A stretch of 64,000 bases of DNA from Flavobacterium sp. ALJ2 (GTDB lineage Bacteria > Bacteroidota > Bacteroidia > Flavobacteriales > Flavobacteriaceae): positions 31,444 through 95,443 of the forward strand of contig NZ_JADNRC010000017.1 of NCBI RefSeq assembly GCF_015594725.1, in the 5' to 3' direction. Every line of letters starts with the position of its first letter. Position 1 is the first letter of the stretch. Below are positions 1 through 7,978 of this stretch, piece after piece. The notes under the pieces were generated by a model. That model saw nothing but the letters and a program-made list of their open reading frames with translations. It ran no database searches and was not told the DNA's origin. A program made the translations under genes and the position numbers.

Positions 1-68
1 CTAAATCCATCACCAACAAAATGTGGTTGTCTTGGAGCGACTACTATTTCAATATTTTTAGTTTTCAT
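1..68 (-). CDS. Pirin-like protein, 5' end only (partial)
   Basis: Only the first 22 codons are inside the window; the gene runs leftwards off the edge. The start is the ATG at 66-68. The peptide begins MKTKNIEIVVAPRQPH and continues FVGDGF, which resembles the N-terminus of some pirin-family cupin proteins (a short leader, then a VGDGF-type motif). It is a host gene flanking the phage-derived element. The fragment is too short for a firm family call. Confidence 0.4.
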   Translation of the reverse strand, partial: MKTKNIEIVVAPRQPHFVGDGF

Positions 69-383
69 AATGCTTTTGTTTAATTGTTATACAAAGTTAC
101 TCTCATTATGAAAAATGCAACTTAATGTAGATTAAGAACTGAGTTACCATAAAAGTAAGGATTTTTTTAAAATAGTATAAAAACACCTTTAAATTAACTT
201 TGATAGATTTGAGTTGATATTATAATCGAAAAAATAAAATATGTATAAATCAAAAATGGAATATGTATTTTGATGTTTTTTTCTTTATTTTAAAGGATTA
301 AAAGAGGTAGATTATTTTACAGTTCAACCATAATTTTATTCCTTGATTTAGATTTTTTAATATCACATTTGAAAAGATAATAT
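69..383. other. Gene-free flank between pirin-like gene and element
   Basis: This AT-rich stretch has no credible coding frame on either strand. It holds the upstream region of the leftward pirin-like gene and the downstream region of the leftward fibre genes. The left terminus of the phage-derived element should lie here or in the next few hundred bases, but I could not identify a TG/CA-type end or a target duplication by eye. Confidence 0.4.
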
Positions 384-414
384 AAAAAAGCCTTCTCAAA
401 TTATTGAGAAGGCT
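384..414 (-). terminator. Intrinsic terminator after the fibre genes
   Basis: A perfect 11-bp inverted repeat (AGCCTTCTCAA at 389-399, TTGAGAAGGCT at 404-414, 4-nt loop) is followed, reading leftwards, by a U-tract formed by the A-run at 384-389. It is oriented to end the leftward transcript of the fibre-like genes and probably marks the end of the element's last transcription unit. Confidence 0.75.
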
Positions 415-460
415 ATGATGAATTTTACGATAATAAGTTCCTGCTAGTTGACATGAGTAA

Positions 461-610
461 TCAATTGTTTCCATTTAAACCTACAAATACATTAGATTCA
501 CCCAAACCCACATAATGTGAGTCTATTTCTGATCGGATGATGAAATAAATTAATGCGGTCGAATTGGGATTCATCATAATCCATACGATGTCAGTAGACT
601 CTGATAACAT
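461..610 (-). pseudogene. Possible C-terminal remnant of a fibre-like gene
   Basis: Just downstream of the 359-aa fibre-like gene an open frame encodes a short peptide, about 49 codons from an internal ATG at 608-610, ending GLGESNVFVGLNGNN and a stop. The frame stays open upstream into the 3' end of the 359-aa gene but has no good start of its own. It reads like the tip of a fibre whose body was replaced. It could also be a chance ORF. The N-terminal fibre remnant at 3305-3448 makes decay in this area plausible. Confidence 0.35.
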
Positions 611-656
611 CTGTAAACATGCACTATTGCAAATTAGCTGTGTAATTAGCGTATTT

Positions 657-1736
657 TTAAATTTTAATCATTTTTAATAAACCAAATGAAGTGTTGATGT
701 CTTGAGTATCACTTACTTCATTCCAATTCGTAGTTGTTTTTATTCTAAATGAAACTAACATTTCTGCTTTTTTAGGGTGTGGATGTGACGTATTTAGGTT
801 TTTTGTTTTTGCTTTAAAGTAGCTCTCAGATGTAGATTTAGATGCTCTTCCGGTAATAAAAACATACTTTGTACTTATTACTTGAACCAATAGCTCTGCT
901 GATAAAGTGATTTGTTGCGGTAAAGTTGCTGCTATAATATTTTCTCTGGTGTCTTCATATGTTGAAAGTGTGTACCATGTAGTTGGCGTGTTACTGTTAC
1001 TAATTAACATTTGAAGTTCAAATTTAACATCAGTTACGCTTTTGTTCATTCGGGTCATTACACCACTCATATATATTGAATATCTACCAGCTTGATCAGA
1101 AATATAATCATTAAATACTTTTAAATTTGTAAGTAATGGATGTATATCCTCACGAACTCCCACAGTACCATTTCCCCATAGATATACATGTGCATTCTGG
1201 ATCTCTGTAGTCTCAACAATAGATTCGGTCACTAAATTTTTACGGACACCATTAATTGTGTAATAAATACCCTTTCGATCAGTTTCAATTGCACCGTTTA
1301 CAGGTATAGTTAGTAAGACTCCTTCTGGAATATGCATTGGATATCTAGTGTATGAGCTATTAGTGAGAGTTATTTGATCTTTAAAAGTCCATAATCCTGT
1401 GATTGATTGTGATTGAGTTTTTATGAAAGTCCACCAATTAAAAAGCTTTAATCGACTTACTACTTTTCGATCTTCTGCTACTCCTGCAGTAATTTGTGTT
1501 TCGGAATCAGAAGCAAGAGGTACACTTATATTATCGACTAAATCTTTTAACACTTTACCTTGTCTGGCATCTAGAACTTTACCCTCAGCAGTGTAATTTA
1601 GTGCATTGTAACTATCTACTTGAATAGTATTGATATCAGTGAATTCTAATTCTCCAGCGCTATTTGTAGTTAAAATTTTGTTTTGCTGATTTGTTTCTAA
1701 ATCGGCTACTTTTATTCTATTGTGATTAGTGCTCAT
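657..1736 (-). CDS. Phage tail-fibre-like protein, variant A (359 aa)
   Basis: Probable receptor-binding or tail-fibre-type protein. Residues 1-102 are an N-terminal module nearly identical to that of the next gene (2083-3210), beginning MSTNHNRIKVADLETNQQNK; the rest is unrelated. A conserved N-terminus for attachment with variable C-terminal tips is typical of phage fibres. There is no signal peptide, so it is made in the cytoplasm. It is the last intact gene of the leftward cluster, followed by a remnant and a terminator. The start is the ATG at 1734-1736, matching the aligned start of the duplicate. What it assembles onto is unknown, because no tail genes are visible in the window. Confidence 0.65.
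   Translation of the reverse strand: MSTNHNRIKVADLETNQQNKILTTNSAGELEFTDINTIQVDSYNALNYTAEGKVLDARQGKVLKDLVDNISVPLASDSETQITAGVAEDRKVVSRLKLFNWWTFIKTQSQSITGLWTFKDQITLTNSSYTRYPMHIPEGVLLTIPVNGAIETDRKGIYYTINGVRKNLVTESIVETTEIQNAHVYLWGNGTVGVREDIHPLLTNLKVFNDYISDQAGRYSIYMSGVMTRMNKSVTDVKFELQMLISNSNTPTTWYTLSTYEDTRENIIAATLPQQITLSAELLVQVISTKYVFITGRASKSTSESYFKAKTKNLNTSHPHPKKAEMLVSFRIKTTTNWNEVSDTQDINTSFGLLKMIKI
1431..1736 (-). repeat. 306-bp direct repeat, copy 1 (fibre N-terminal module)
   Basis: This segment matches 2905-3210 with a constant offset of 1474 bp, no indels and about seven mismatches counted by eye, most of them near the start codon. It encodes the shared first 102 residues of the two fibre-like proteins. 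Short similarity continues into the 5' leaders (ATGTGTTTT and CTATATCATTTACTT in both). Confidence 0.9.
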
Positions 1737-2082
1737 TTTGTATGTGTTTTGAAGTTTTATTTTGAAAGATAGGCTCTCTATATCATTTACTTCTCTTTCT
1801 TAATATCAATTTCTAAGTTTGTTGATTTATTATAATTGTATTGGTGAAAGTATTAATTTTGTTTGAGCGTTTTTTATTCTGGACTTGTCAAATAATTGTG
1901 AAAATAATATTTTAATTCTTTTCATTTCATAGAAACTTGACTATATGAAATCTGATAATATAAATTGAAATCTGAAGCATCTGAATTCAAAAATAAGCTT
2001 ACGATATTGATAATTCTTTTTGATGTGTTTAAATATTTTGCTGTTTGAGGTTTTTTGTAATACTAGATTCATTTTTTTTATA
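1737..2082. other. Gene-free spacer between fibre variants
   Basis: No credible coding frame is visible in this AT-rich 346-bp gap. The part next to the start codon at 1736 shares short leader motifs with the region upstream of the second fibre gene, so it probably holds a repeated promoter or leader. I see nothing else in it. Confidence 0.5.
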
Positions 2083-3210
2083 TTATTGGATTTTTAAAAA
2101 TAGTGTTGACATGTTATAAAAACTTGGTCTACCGCTTGCGTTAATTCCCAAAGCATTTGTTGAGTCTTCATATAAAACAGTCACTCGGTATTGTACCGAA
2201 ATATTGGCATTTGAAAAATAAATACCACTCCCGTCAAGGGCACTTAAGTTATATTGTCGATAACCTTCGGATGTCACATTTCCTAAATTATCGTATGCTT
2301 TTTCTGAAAATTTAAGGATTGAATAATATTGACCAGAGCCTTGACCACGGTGGCATACCAATGGGAGCTCATAATTTCTAAAGCTAGTCCATGATTCAAT
2401 ATCAGTTCTTAAAGCTGAATAAAGTCGGATAGCAGGATTCCCAGAAAATGTACAGTTATTTCCTTTTAAAAAGACTTCATAGAGTATCCCTTTTGGTGGA
2501 GTTTTACCAGTCTCATAACTCCCGTTTTTGGGGGTATATTCATCCGTCGTTTTAAAAAGGTATACTCCTTTATTTCCACCATTTCCTAGTGTTGTAGCTG
2601 GAATGGATACTTCTGCTATTTTCGTAAAATCAACATAATTATAGCTTGGAAAGCTTGCTCCAAAGCTAGTATTAGATTGCCATGTAGCTATTAATACGTT
2701 TGAAAAATCTCTATCATCTAGTAATCTGTATCTTGATGAAGATACTACATGGTGTAAGTTGCCTGCTGAGTCTCTTTCTATTGCTCCCTTTTGAGGTGCA
2801 GTTGTTAGTGTTCCGTTTGGAATGATCAAGGCTGGAGTTGTAGTGTTTCCAGATGTAAGGGTCAATTTATTACTTAATGTTAAGGGTTGTTTTTTAATCC
2901 AATCCCACCAATTAAAAAGCTTTAATCGACTTACTACTTTTCGATCTTCTGCTACTCCTGCAGTAATTTGTGTTTCGGAATCAGAAGCAAGAGGTACACT
3001 TATATTATCGACTAAGTCTTTTAACACTTTACCTTGTCTGGCATCTAGAACTTTACCCTCAGCAGTGTAATCTAGTGCATTGTAACTATCTACTTGAATA
3101 GTATTGATATCAGTGAATTCTAATTCTCCAGCGCTATTTGTAGTTAAAATTTTGTTTTGCTGATTTGTTTCTAAATCGGCTACTTTTATTCTGTTGTAAT
3201 TTGTATTCAT
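2083..3210 (-). CDS. Phage tail-fibre-like protein, variant B (375 aa)
   Basis: Second member of the fibre pair. Residues 1-102 match variant A almost exactly; the remaining 273 residues differ completely and end STLFLKIQ. The variable part is rich in aromatic residues, Ser, Thr and Gly, as expected of a beta-structured, possibly trimeric tip. It lacks a signal peptide. It lies between variant A and a third, decayed copy of the N-terminal module. The simplest reading is an array of alternative tips made by duplication and tip replacement. Confidence 0.65.
   Translation of the reverse strand: MNTNYNRIKVADLETNQQNKILTTNSAGELEFTDINTIQVDSYNALDYTAEGKVLDARQGKVLKDLVDNISVPLASDSETQITAGVAEDRKVVSRLKLFNWWDWIKKQPLTLSNKLTLTSGNTTTPALIIPNGTLTTAPQKGAIERDSAGNLHHVVSSSRYRLLDDRDFSNVLIATWQSNTSFGASFPSYNYVDFTKIAEVSIPATTLGNGGNKGVYLFKTTDEYTPKNGSYETGKTPPKGILYEVFLKGNNCTFSGNPAIRLYSALRTDIESWTSFRNYELPLVCHRGQGSGQYYSILKFSEKAYDNLGNVTSEGYRQYNLSALDGSGIYFSNANISVQYRVTVLYEDSTNALGINASGRPSFYNMSTLFLKIQ
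2905..3210 (-). repeat. 306-bp direct repeat, copy 2 (fibre N-terminal module)
   Basis: Partner of the repeat at 1431-1736 (offset 1474 bp, about seven mismatches, no indels). Recombination between the copies would delete one fibre gene and fuse the other tip to a common base. Confidence 0.9.
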
Positions 3211-3304
3211 TTTATATGTGTTTTAGTATAGTCTGTCTATATCATTTACTTTACTATTGAATTTTCTCTTTCAATAGCAAGAGCCTATTTAAATTTTAAA
3301 CAGG

Positions 3305-3448
3305 TTAATCAAGGGCATTATTACTATCTGCTTGGATATTATTTATATCACTGAATTAGAATTCTCCAGTGCTATTTGTAGTTAAGATTTTGTTTGGTAT
3401 CTTTTTTTCTAAATCGGCTACTTTTATTCTATTGTGATTTGTACTCAT
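3305..3448 (-). pseudogene. Decayed third copy of the fibre N-terminal module
   Basis: From the ATG at 3446-3448 the frame reads MSTNHNRIKVADLE, as in variant A, then diverges and reaches a stop where the intact copies have a Glu codon (GELEF becomes GEF-stop). After that stop the frame still reads FSDINNIQAD, matching FTDINTIQVD of the intact copies, and ends at a second stop at 3305-3307. This is a clear nonsense-interrupted gene fragment: a third fibre gene once stood here and lost its tip. The gap 3211-3588 otherwise holds nothing recognisable. Confidence 0.85.
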
Positions 3449-3588
3449 TTTATGGTTTTTAGAAACCAAATTCTGCTTCAGATTAAATCTAATAGGAAAC
3501 TTAAATTAATGGCTTTTGTACCTTTTGTTTTTTTGAAAATCGGCGATGCAGAATTAGGGTTTAATTGCTTTGATGAACTGTTACGAGC

Positions 3589-4500
3589 TTAGAATTTACA
3601 TTCTAAAATTATTGTTCCAGTTGTTTTAGATATTGATAGTACTGGTCTGTTATTTGTTCCAGGGGGATTATTCTCTTTATCACCATTAGATATAATGAAA
3701 AAATTATAGGACTGTTCTTTATATAATAAATCTATTTGATTTTGAGTTAACGATATTTCATTATATGCAGTTGAATTAGCAGGAACTATTACACTATTGA
3801 TAAAAGAAGAAGTATCCCAATCATTCCAGTCAGAAAGTTGGAATGCTTGATTTATTGGAATTTTAGTATTTGATGCAAATAAATTAATAGTTAATGCTGA
3901 ACCGATAGTATTAGTGGTAAATTTGAATTTTATCTTAGCAGATATGGGTTTTGTTGTTATCATTGAAGTATCAATAATTCCCCTATATCTGTTAAGATAA
4001 TAATTAGAACTACTTTTGGCAGCTCCTAAAAAATTATTAGTTTCAGAATAAGAATCAGCCAAATTAGCGGATTTACAATTTGTCCATATTGAAGCCTGTT
4101 TTGTAAAAATTACTGATTTTGTCACTTGTATATTTAAGGGAGATTTGATTCGCTCACATGTTCCTGCTGAGTTTGCGTATATCTGCACATTTGCTGCTAA
4201 CCATGCTTCAGCTTGAGTATTTGCATCTGCTTCATCAATAGTAGAGATAAATTGATTTGGAAAAGCAGTAAGTGTTACATAATTTCCGCTATAACCAGCC
4301 GAACAATTATTTTTTATTGCACTCCGTTTCCTTTCTGAATTATAAAATCTTATACTAGGTGCACAAGTTTCGGTATCTAGAATCGGCGCAATGTAGTCAG
4401 GATCAGTAACTATATTTGGTTTTTTTACTCCTGCGTAACTACCGTCATCTGTAAAGTATAATTCTAGTTTCTCAAAAGATTTATATCCTGTATTTCCCAT
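3589..4500 (-). CDS. DUF5977-type protein A (303 aa)
   Basis: Residues about 52-115 form a DUF5977-type domain: an N-terminal Cys after NN (NNCSAGYSG), a central valine/threonine-rich strand, FISTIDEADAN, an AEAWLAANVQ helix and a closing SAGTC. Such domains occur singly or in arrays in Bacteroidota surface and phage-related proteins; their function is unknown. The rest looks beta-rich and has no recognised domain. There is no signal peptide. It lies 11 bp downstream of a second DUF5977 protein, so the two are co-transcribed. Their place between the fibre-like genes suggests appendage or adhesive roles, which is inference. Confidence 0.6.
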   Translation of the reverse strand: MGNTGYKSFEKLELYFTDDGSYAGVKKPNIVTDPDYIAPILDTETCAPSIRFYNSERKRSAIKNNCSAGYSGNYVTLTAFPNQFISTIDEADANTQAEAWLAANVQIYANSAGTCERIKSPLNIQVTKSVIFTKQASIWTNCKSANLADSYSETNNFLGAAKSSSNYYLNRYRGIIDTSMITTKPISAKIKFKFTTNTIGSALTINLFASNTKIPINQAFQLSDWNDWDTSSFINSVIVPANSTAYNEISLTQNQIDLLYKEQSYNFFIISNGDKENNPPGTNNRPVLSISKTTGTIILECKF

Positions 4501-4511
4501 ACTTTAATTTT

Positions 4512-5309
4512 TTAATATTGTATTATAATTTTTCCTGTAGAGGAATCTTTTGTATATGTTATGTATCCTATGTTAGTAACAGATTCGATGTTTTTACTCA
4601 GGTTTCGGCCTTGTTTACTTACTTTTTTAGAGAATATTTTTTGATCTACCTGAGTTCCTCCGACGTTTATAATGTCATATCCTGATTTAACCATTTTCCC
4701 ATCCTTATAGGTTGTTATCTCAATATCTATATTTCCTGTACCCAAAGATGTATACCACGAGCCTGCCATTCTTACTTGTATTGTATTTAAAGTAGGAAAG
4801 TCGTTGGTTATTTTACTAAAGTTTACCATACAGCTTTCTATACCATTTGCATTTTGATTATCTCCTGCCCACATGATATAGGAGTTTTCTGCTGAGGAAT
4901 TTTGGGGAATCTCATTGTTATACCCATGGCCCCATCCCATCCATTTATTATCCAAAGAAGTTCCCGTATTTACAATTCCCGTATAGGTATCAAAATCCTG
5001 CCCGGCTCCTAATGCCCATTTATACCGAACTACCATATAATTAAATGCTGATAGAGTTGTTGTAGGTTCAACGACACAAGATGGATTTGCTCCTCTCCAA
5101 GCTGTAACTCTACATGTTCCAGAATTATTTGCATGTGCTTGAACATTTGTAGACAACCATGCCTCGGCTTTTGCATTTGCATCTTCAACACTTACTGTCG
5201 ACACAAATTGATTTACAGTTGCAGTAAGCGTGACGGAAGTGCCAATAACTCCAGCAGCGCAGTCATTTTTTGCTACAGTCAATGATTTTTCTATGTTATA
5301 ATATTCCAT
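4512..5309 (-). CDS. DUF5977-type protein B (265 aa)
   Basis: The DUF5977-type domain is at the very N-terminus (residues about 6-66: NDCAAGVIG, FVSTVSVEDANAKAEAWL, NNSGTC), followed by about 200 residues with several Trp and Tyr, probably a beta-sandwich. It resembles the preceding DUF5977 protein in this domain but not elsewhere. There is no signal peptide. The start is the ATG at 5307-5309, right before the domain, so there is no room for an upstream targeting sequence. Probably co-transcribed with the 89-aa coiled-coil gene upstream and protein A downstream. Confidence 0.6.
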   Translation of the reverse strand: MEYYNIEKSLTVAKNDCAAGVIGTSVTLTATVNQFVSTVSVEDANAKAEAWLSTNVQAHANNSGTCRVTAWRGANPSCVVEPTTTLSAFNYMVVRYKWALGAGQDFDTYTGIVNTGTSLDNKWMGWGHGYNNEIPQNSSAENSYIMWAGDNQNANGIESCMVNFSKITNDFPTLNTIQVRMAGSWYTSLGTGNIDIEITTYKDGKMVKSGYDIINVGGTQVDQKIFSKKVSKQGRNLSKNIESVTNIGYITYTKDSSTGKIIIQY

Positions 5310-5390
5310 GCGTTATTTAATAAGTGATTATGATTTGTCCCAATCTAATTTGAATGATTTAGAATCAATGGTCGCAATAATACGTATTGA

Positions 5391-5660
5391 TTACTCTTCT
5401 TGTTTTACAATTTCTCCAGTTTCGATATTCACACGAATTTCTCCGTATTCTTCTTTAATTGCTTTTTCTAGTTCGTTAAAGTTTTGTTGTTGAACCGCAA
5501 TCTGGCTCAAAATATCAGCTTTTTTAAATTCGTATTGAACAGATAGCTCTCCTAATGATAATTTTGCTTTATCCATAAAGACATTAAAGTCTTGTAACTT
5601 CTTTAATTGTTCTGTACTAATTGTTTTAACTTCTTTTTTATTAATTGTTACGTTTTCCAT
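5391..5660 (-). CDS. Small coiled-coil protein (89 aa)
   Basis: Hydrophilic, predicted mostly helical protein, with likely coiled coils over residues about 15-72 (KLQDFNVFMDKAKLSLGEL and ILSQIAVQQQNFNELEKAI) and an acidic tail. No catalytic motif or signal peptide is visible. Proteins of this size and type are common near phage fibre genes, where they may act as assembly factors, but I do not recognise the family. It lies 81 bp upstream of the DUF5977 pair on the same strand. Confidence 0.55.
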   Translation of the reverse strand: MENVTINKKEVKTISTEQLKKLQDFNVFMDKAKLSLGELSVQYEFKKADILSQIAVQQQNFNELEKAIKEEYGEIRVNIETGEIVKQEE

Positions 5661-5977
5661 TTTTTATGTATTTTAAATGATGTTTACTATTTTTTGAAGG
5701 ATATTATTTGACTTTGTTAACTAGAATTTCAACTGATATTCTATTTATTAACGTTGTTTATTGTAGTGAGTTTTATATATACGTAAAAGTTGTTCGGCAG
5801 TGATGTGGTTCCAGTTAAATTTAAAATATTTAACACAGTAGATAACTCATGATTAAAACATCTCAAAATAACAGGCTTCATTTGCACCTAATTTTAGTAT
5901 TCCAATTGAGAAAAAGTTAGTTTTTTCAATCTATCACTAGTTTTGGTAAATTCCCAACAATTATACAGGATTGACAA
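5661..5977. other. Gene-free gap with a possible fibre C-terminal remnant
   Basis: This 317-bp gap follows the 636-aa fibre-like gene. On the minus strand at 5853-5930 a short open stretch reads SIGILKLGANEACYFEMF and a stop, which looks like the C-terminus of a lost protein; there is no start codon. The rest is AT-rich, without hairpins or coding signal I would defend, and presumably contains the leader of the 89-aa gene. Confidence 0.3.
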
Positions 5978-7888
5978 TTATAGGTTTGAAATCTTTAAAT
6001 AATCTGTAGTACCTATACTGGAAATCGTTGCGGTACTCCCAACTGTTCCGTTTAATATTGCTGTTCTATTAGTTATTACTAGAGTTCTACCTACTCCTTG
6101 TACAAAAGTTATTGTACCAATTCCATGTTTTAAATAGGAAGCATAAAAATCAGTTCCACCATTTACTATAACGTTTATTGTACTTGTTCCATTATCAATG
6201 ATTACGTTTTTACCAATCTGTTTTTTACCATTTGTATTAAGTGTATCGGTTGTGATGTTTACAGCTGTAGTAATAGTAATTTGTGAAGGTTCATTAGTAT
6301 TAATACTTCTGCCACTATTATTTGGATTAGAAATCAAACTTTTATACCAATAGTCTATTTCAATATTTCTATCTGTTACTTTATCAGAAAATTTAATTAT
6401 TCCATTGTTATAATTTACAGTATAATCTTGTCCTTCATGCAATAGTTGTCCATTTTTGTATACCTTAACACTATATTCGATTGGTAATTTTTTTAGAGAT
6501 AATGTATCACCAGTAAATGAACTTTCAAAATTCTCCTTGTGAGGCAAATAACTATTGCCTGTAATATCGGTTGTACCACCAATTTTCTTTTCAATTCCAT
6601 CACTTCCCATTACATACAAATCGGTTGTATCGTCTGTTTTGGCATACAATTTTGCCTGACCAGGTATTGCTTTTGGAGGTTCGCTACCTATTAAGGTTAA
6701 TAGTCCATCAGAAAGAATAGCTTTTGAATTTTGTGTAGTAAAAGAATTGGCTGTTACATCACCTTCGTGGGTGATAAATGCATTTTCTTGTTCTTGTTTC
6801 TGAATACTAATTGCTTTTCTGTTAGCATTTGGAGTACTTGTATCCCAAGTAGCGGTTGTTGCATTAGAATTAGAGGTTTGTACTAGTTTTAAACAATTGG
6901 CACTATTATTTTTAGTAATAGTTAAAACATCTTGTGGAGATTCCCTATGAGTTAAGAGTAAAGCTCCATCTTTTGTTTCATTTCCTGTAGTATGAATTAC
7001 AGTTGAATTTATAGCGTACTCTGTAGAATCAAGTGCACCATCTCCTTTAACAAATTGTGTACTTGCACCTCCTGTAGTAACATACTTAGGCGCGGTTACA
7101 ATACCTTCAGAATCAATTTTTGTTTTGACTATATTACTCTTTGCAATTTGTAAAATATCACCTGTTGCTCCGGCACTCGAATTTAAGTATGTTCCGACTC
7201 CAGTGCCAGTATTTGATACTTTAACTCCAGTACCAGTTGAAGAATTTTGCAAAGAAATTCCTTTTCCTGTACCACTAACAGAAATATCGAGAGCTGTTGC
7301 TGTAGAGCCTACTCCGCTATTTGTTAATATGATACCGCTGGTTGAAGTAGGGGTAGTGTTATTAAAAGTTAAGATGCCTTTTTTAGTTTCATTTCCAGTA
7401 GTGTGCAAAAAACTAGTAAAATCCATGACTTCACCACCATTACCAGGATTTGAACTGAAATTTTTATACCAATAATCTATTTCAATATTTCTATTTGTTA
7501 TTTCATCAGAAAATGTGATTATTGCAGTATTGTAATTTACGGTGTAATCAGGTCCTTCTTGCAATAGTTGCCCATTTTTGAAGACTTTAACACTATATTG
7601 GATAGGTTTTTTTTTCAGAGGTAATGTAGTACCGCTAAATGTACTTTCAAAAGTTTCTTTATGAGGCATATAACAATTGCCTGTAATGATACCAATATTT
7701 TTTAAACCAGCATTTAAAAGTGCAGGTGTTACGTAACGTTCGTTATCGATTCCAGCTTCGACCATTTGAAAATCAGCCTTGTCTTCATCTTTATGAACGA
7801 AACTATTGAAAATTTCTACGAAGTCGCTCTGTGATGGGATGTCACCATTTTCAAATTTGGTGCTAATATTAAATCTGTTTGTTACCAT
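5978..7888 (-). CDS. Fibre-like protein with duplicated module (636 aa)
   Basis: A phage tail-fibre-type protein. The N-terminus (residues 1-60) is a likely attachment module. Residues about 70-142 and 444-517 are two copies of one module (GNCYMPHKETFES and GNSYLPHKENFES at their starts; NRNIEIDYWYK and DRNIEIDYWYK at their ends). Between them is a Gly/Ser/Thr-rich region with STQFVKGDG, a motif I associate with phage fibre shafts in this phylum. The C-terminus is again Thr/Gly/Ile-rich. There is no signal peptide. It lies 90 bp downstream of the 1943-aa gene and probably belongs to the same late transcription unit. It could bind whatever the giant proteins form, or be a leftover fibre. Confidence 0.65.
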   Translation of the reverse strand: MVTNRFNISTKFENGDIPSQSDFVEIFNSFVHKDEDKADFQMVEAGIDNERYVTPALLNAGLKNIGIITGNCYMPHKETFESTFSGTTLPLKKKPIQYSVKVFKNGQLLQEGPDYTVNYNTAIITFSDEITNRNIEIDYWYKNFSSNPGNGGEVMDFTSFLHTTGNETKKGILTFNNTTPTSTSGIILTNSGVGSTATALDISVSGTGKGISLQNSSTGTGVKVSNTGTGVGTYLNSSAGATGDILQIAKSNIVKTKIDSEGIVTAPKYVTTGGASTQFVKGDGALDSTEYAINSTVIHTTGNETKDGALLLTHRESPQDVLTITKNNSANCLKLVQTSNSNATTATWDTSTPNANRKAISIQKQEQENAFITHEGDVTANSFTTQNSKAILSDGLLTLIGSEPPKAIPGQAKLYAKTDDTTDLYVMGSDGIEKKIGGTTDITGNSYLPHKENFESSFTGDTLSLKKLPIEYSVKVYKNGQLLHEGQDYTVNYNNGIIKFSDKVTDRNIEIDYWYKSLISNPNNSGRSINTNEPSQITITTAVNITTDTLNTNGKKQIGKNVIIDNGTSTINVIVNGGTDFYASYLKHGIGTITFVQGVGRTLVITNRTAILNGTVGSTATISSIGTTDYLKISNL

Positions 7889-7942
7889 GTTGTTTTAATT
7901 TTATTTAGTGCTATAAGTGTTTTATTTGATCAGCCAGTTTTA

Positions 7943-7974
7943 AATCCCAATGAAATTATTCATTGGGATTTTTT
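7943..7974. terminator. Strong hairpin between the 1943-aa and 636-aa genes
   Basis: A perfect 10-bp stem (AATCCCAATG at 7943-7952 and CATTGGGATT at 7961-7970, 8-nt loop). The T-run is on the plus-strand side (7969-7974), whereas the genes run leftwards, where only a short U stretch follows. It may attenuate or process the late transcript, or end a plus-strand transcript. Orientation is uncertain. Confidence 0.45.
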
Positions 7975-7978
7975 AGAT

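Noticed and set aside
657..3448. Diversity-generating retroelement or DNA-inversion switch
   Set aside because: No reverse transcriptase, recombinase or inverted template was found; the repeats are direct and the tips are wholly different, not adenine-mutated copies.
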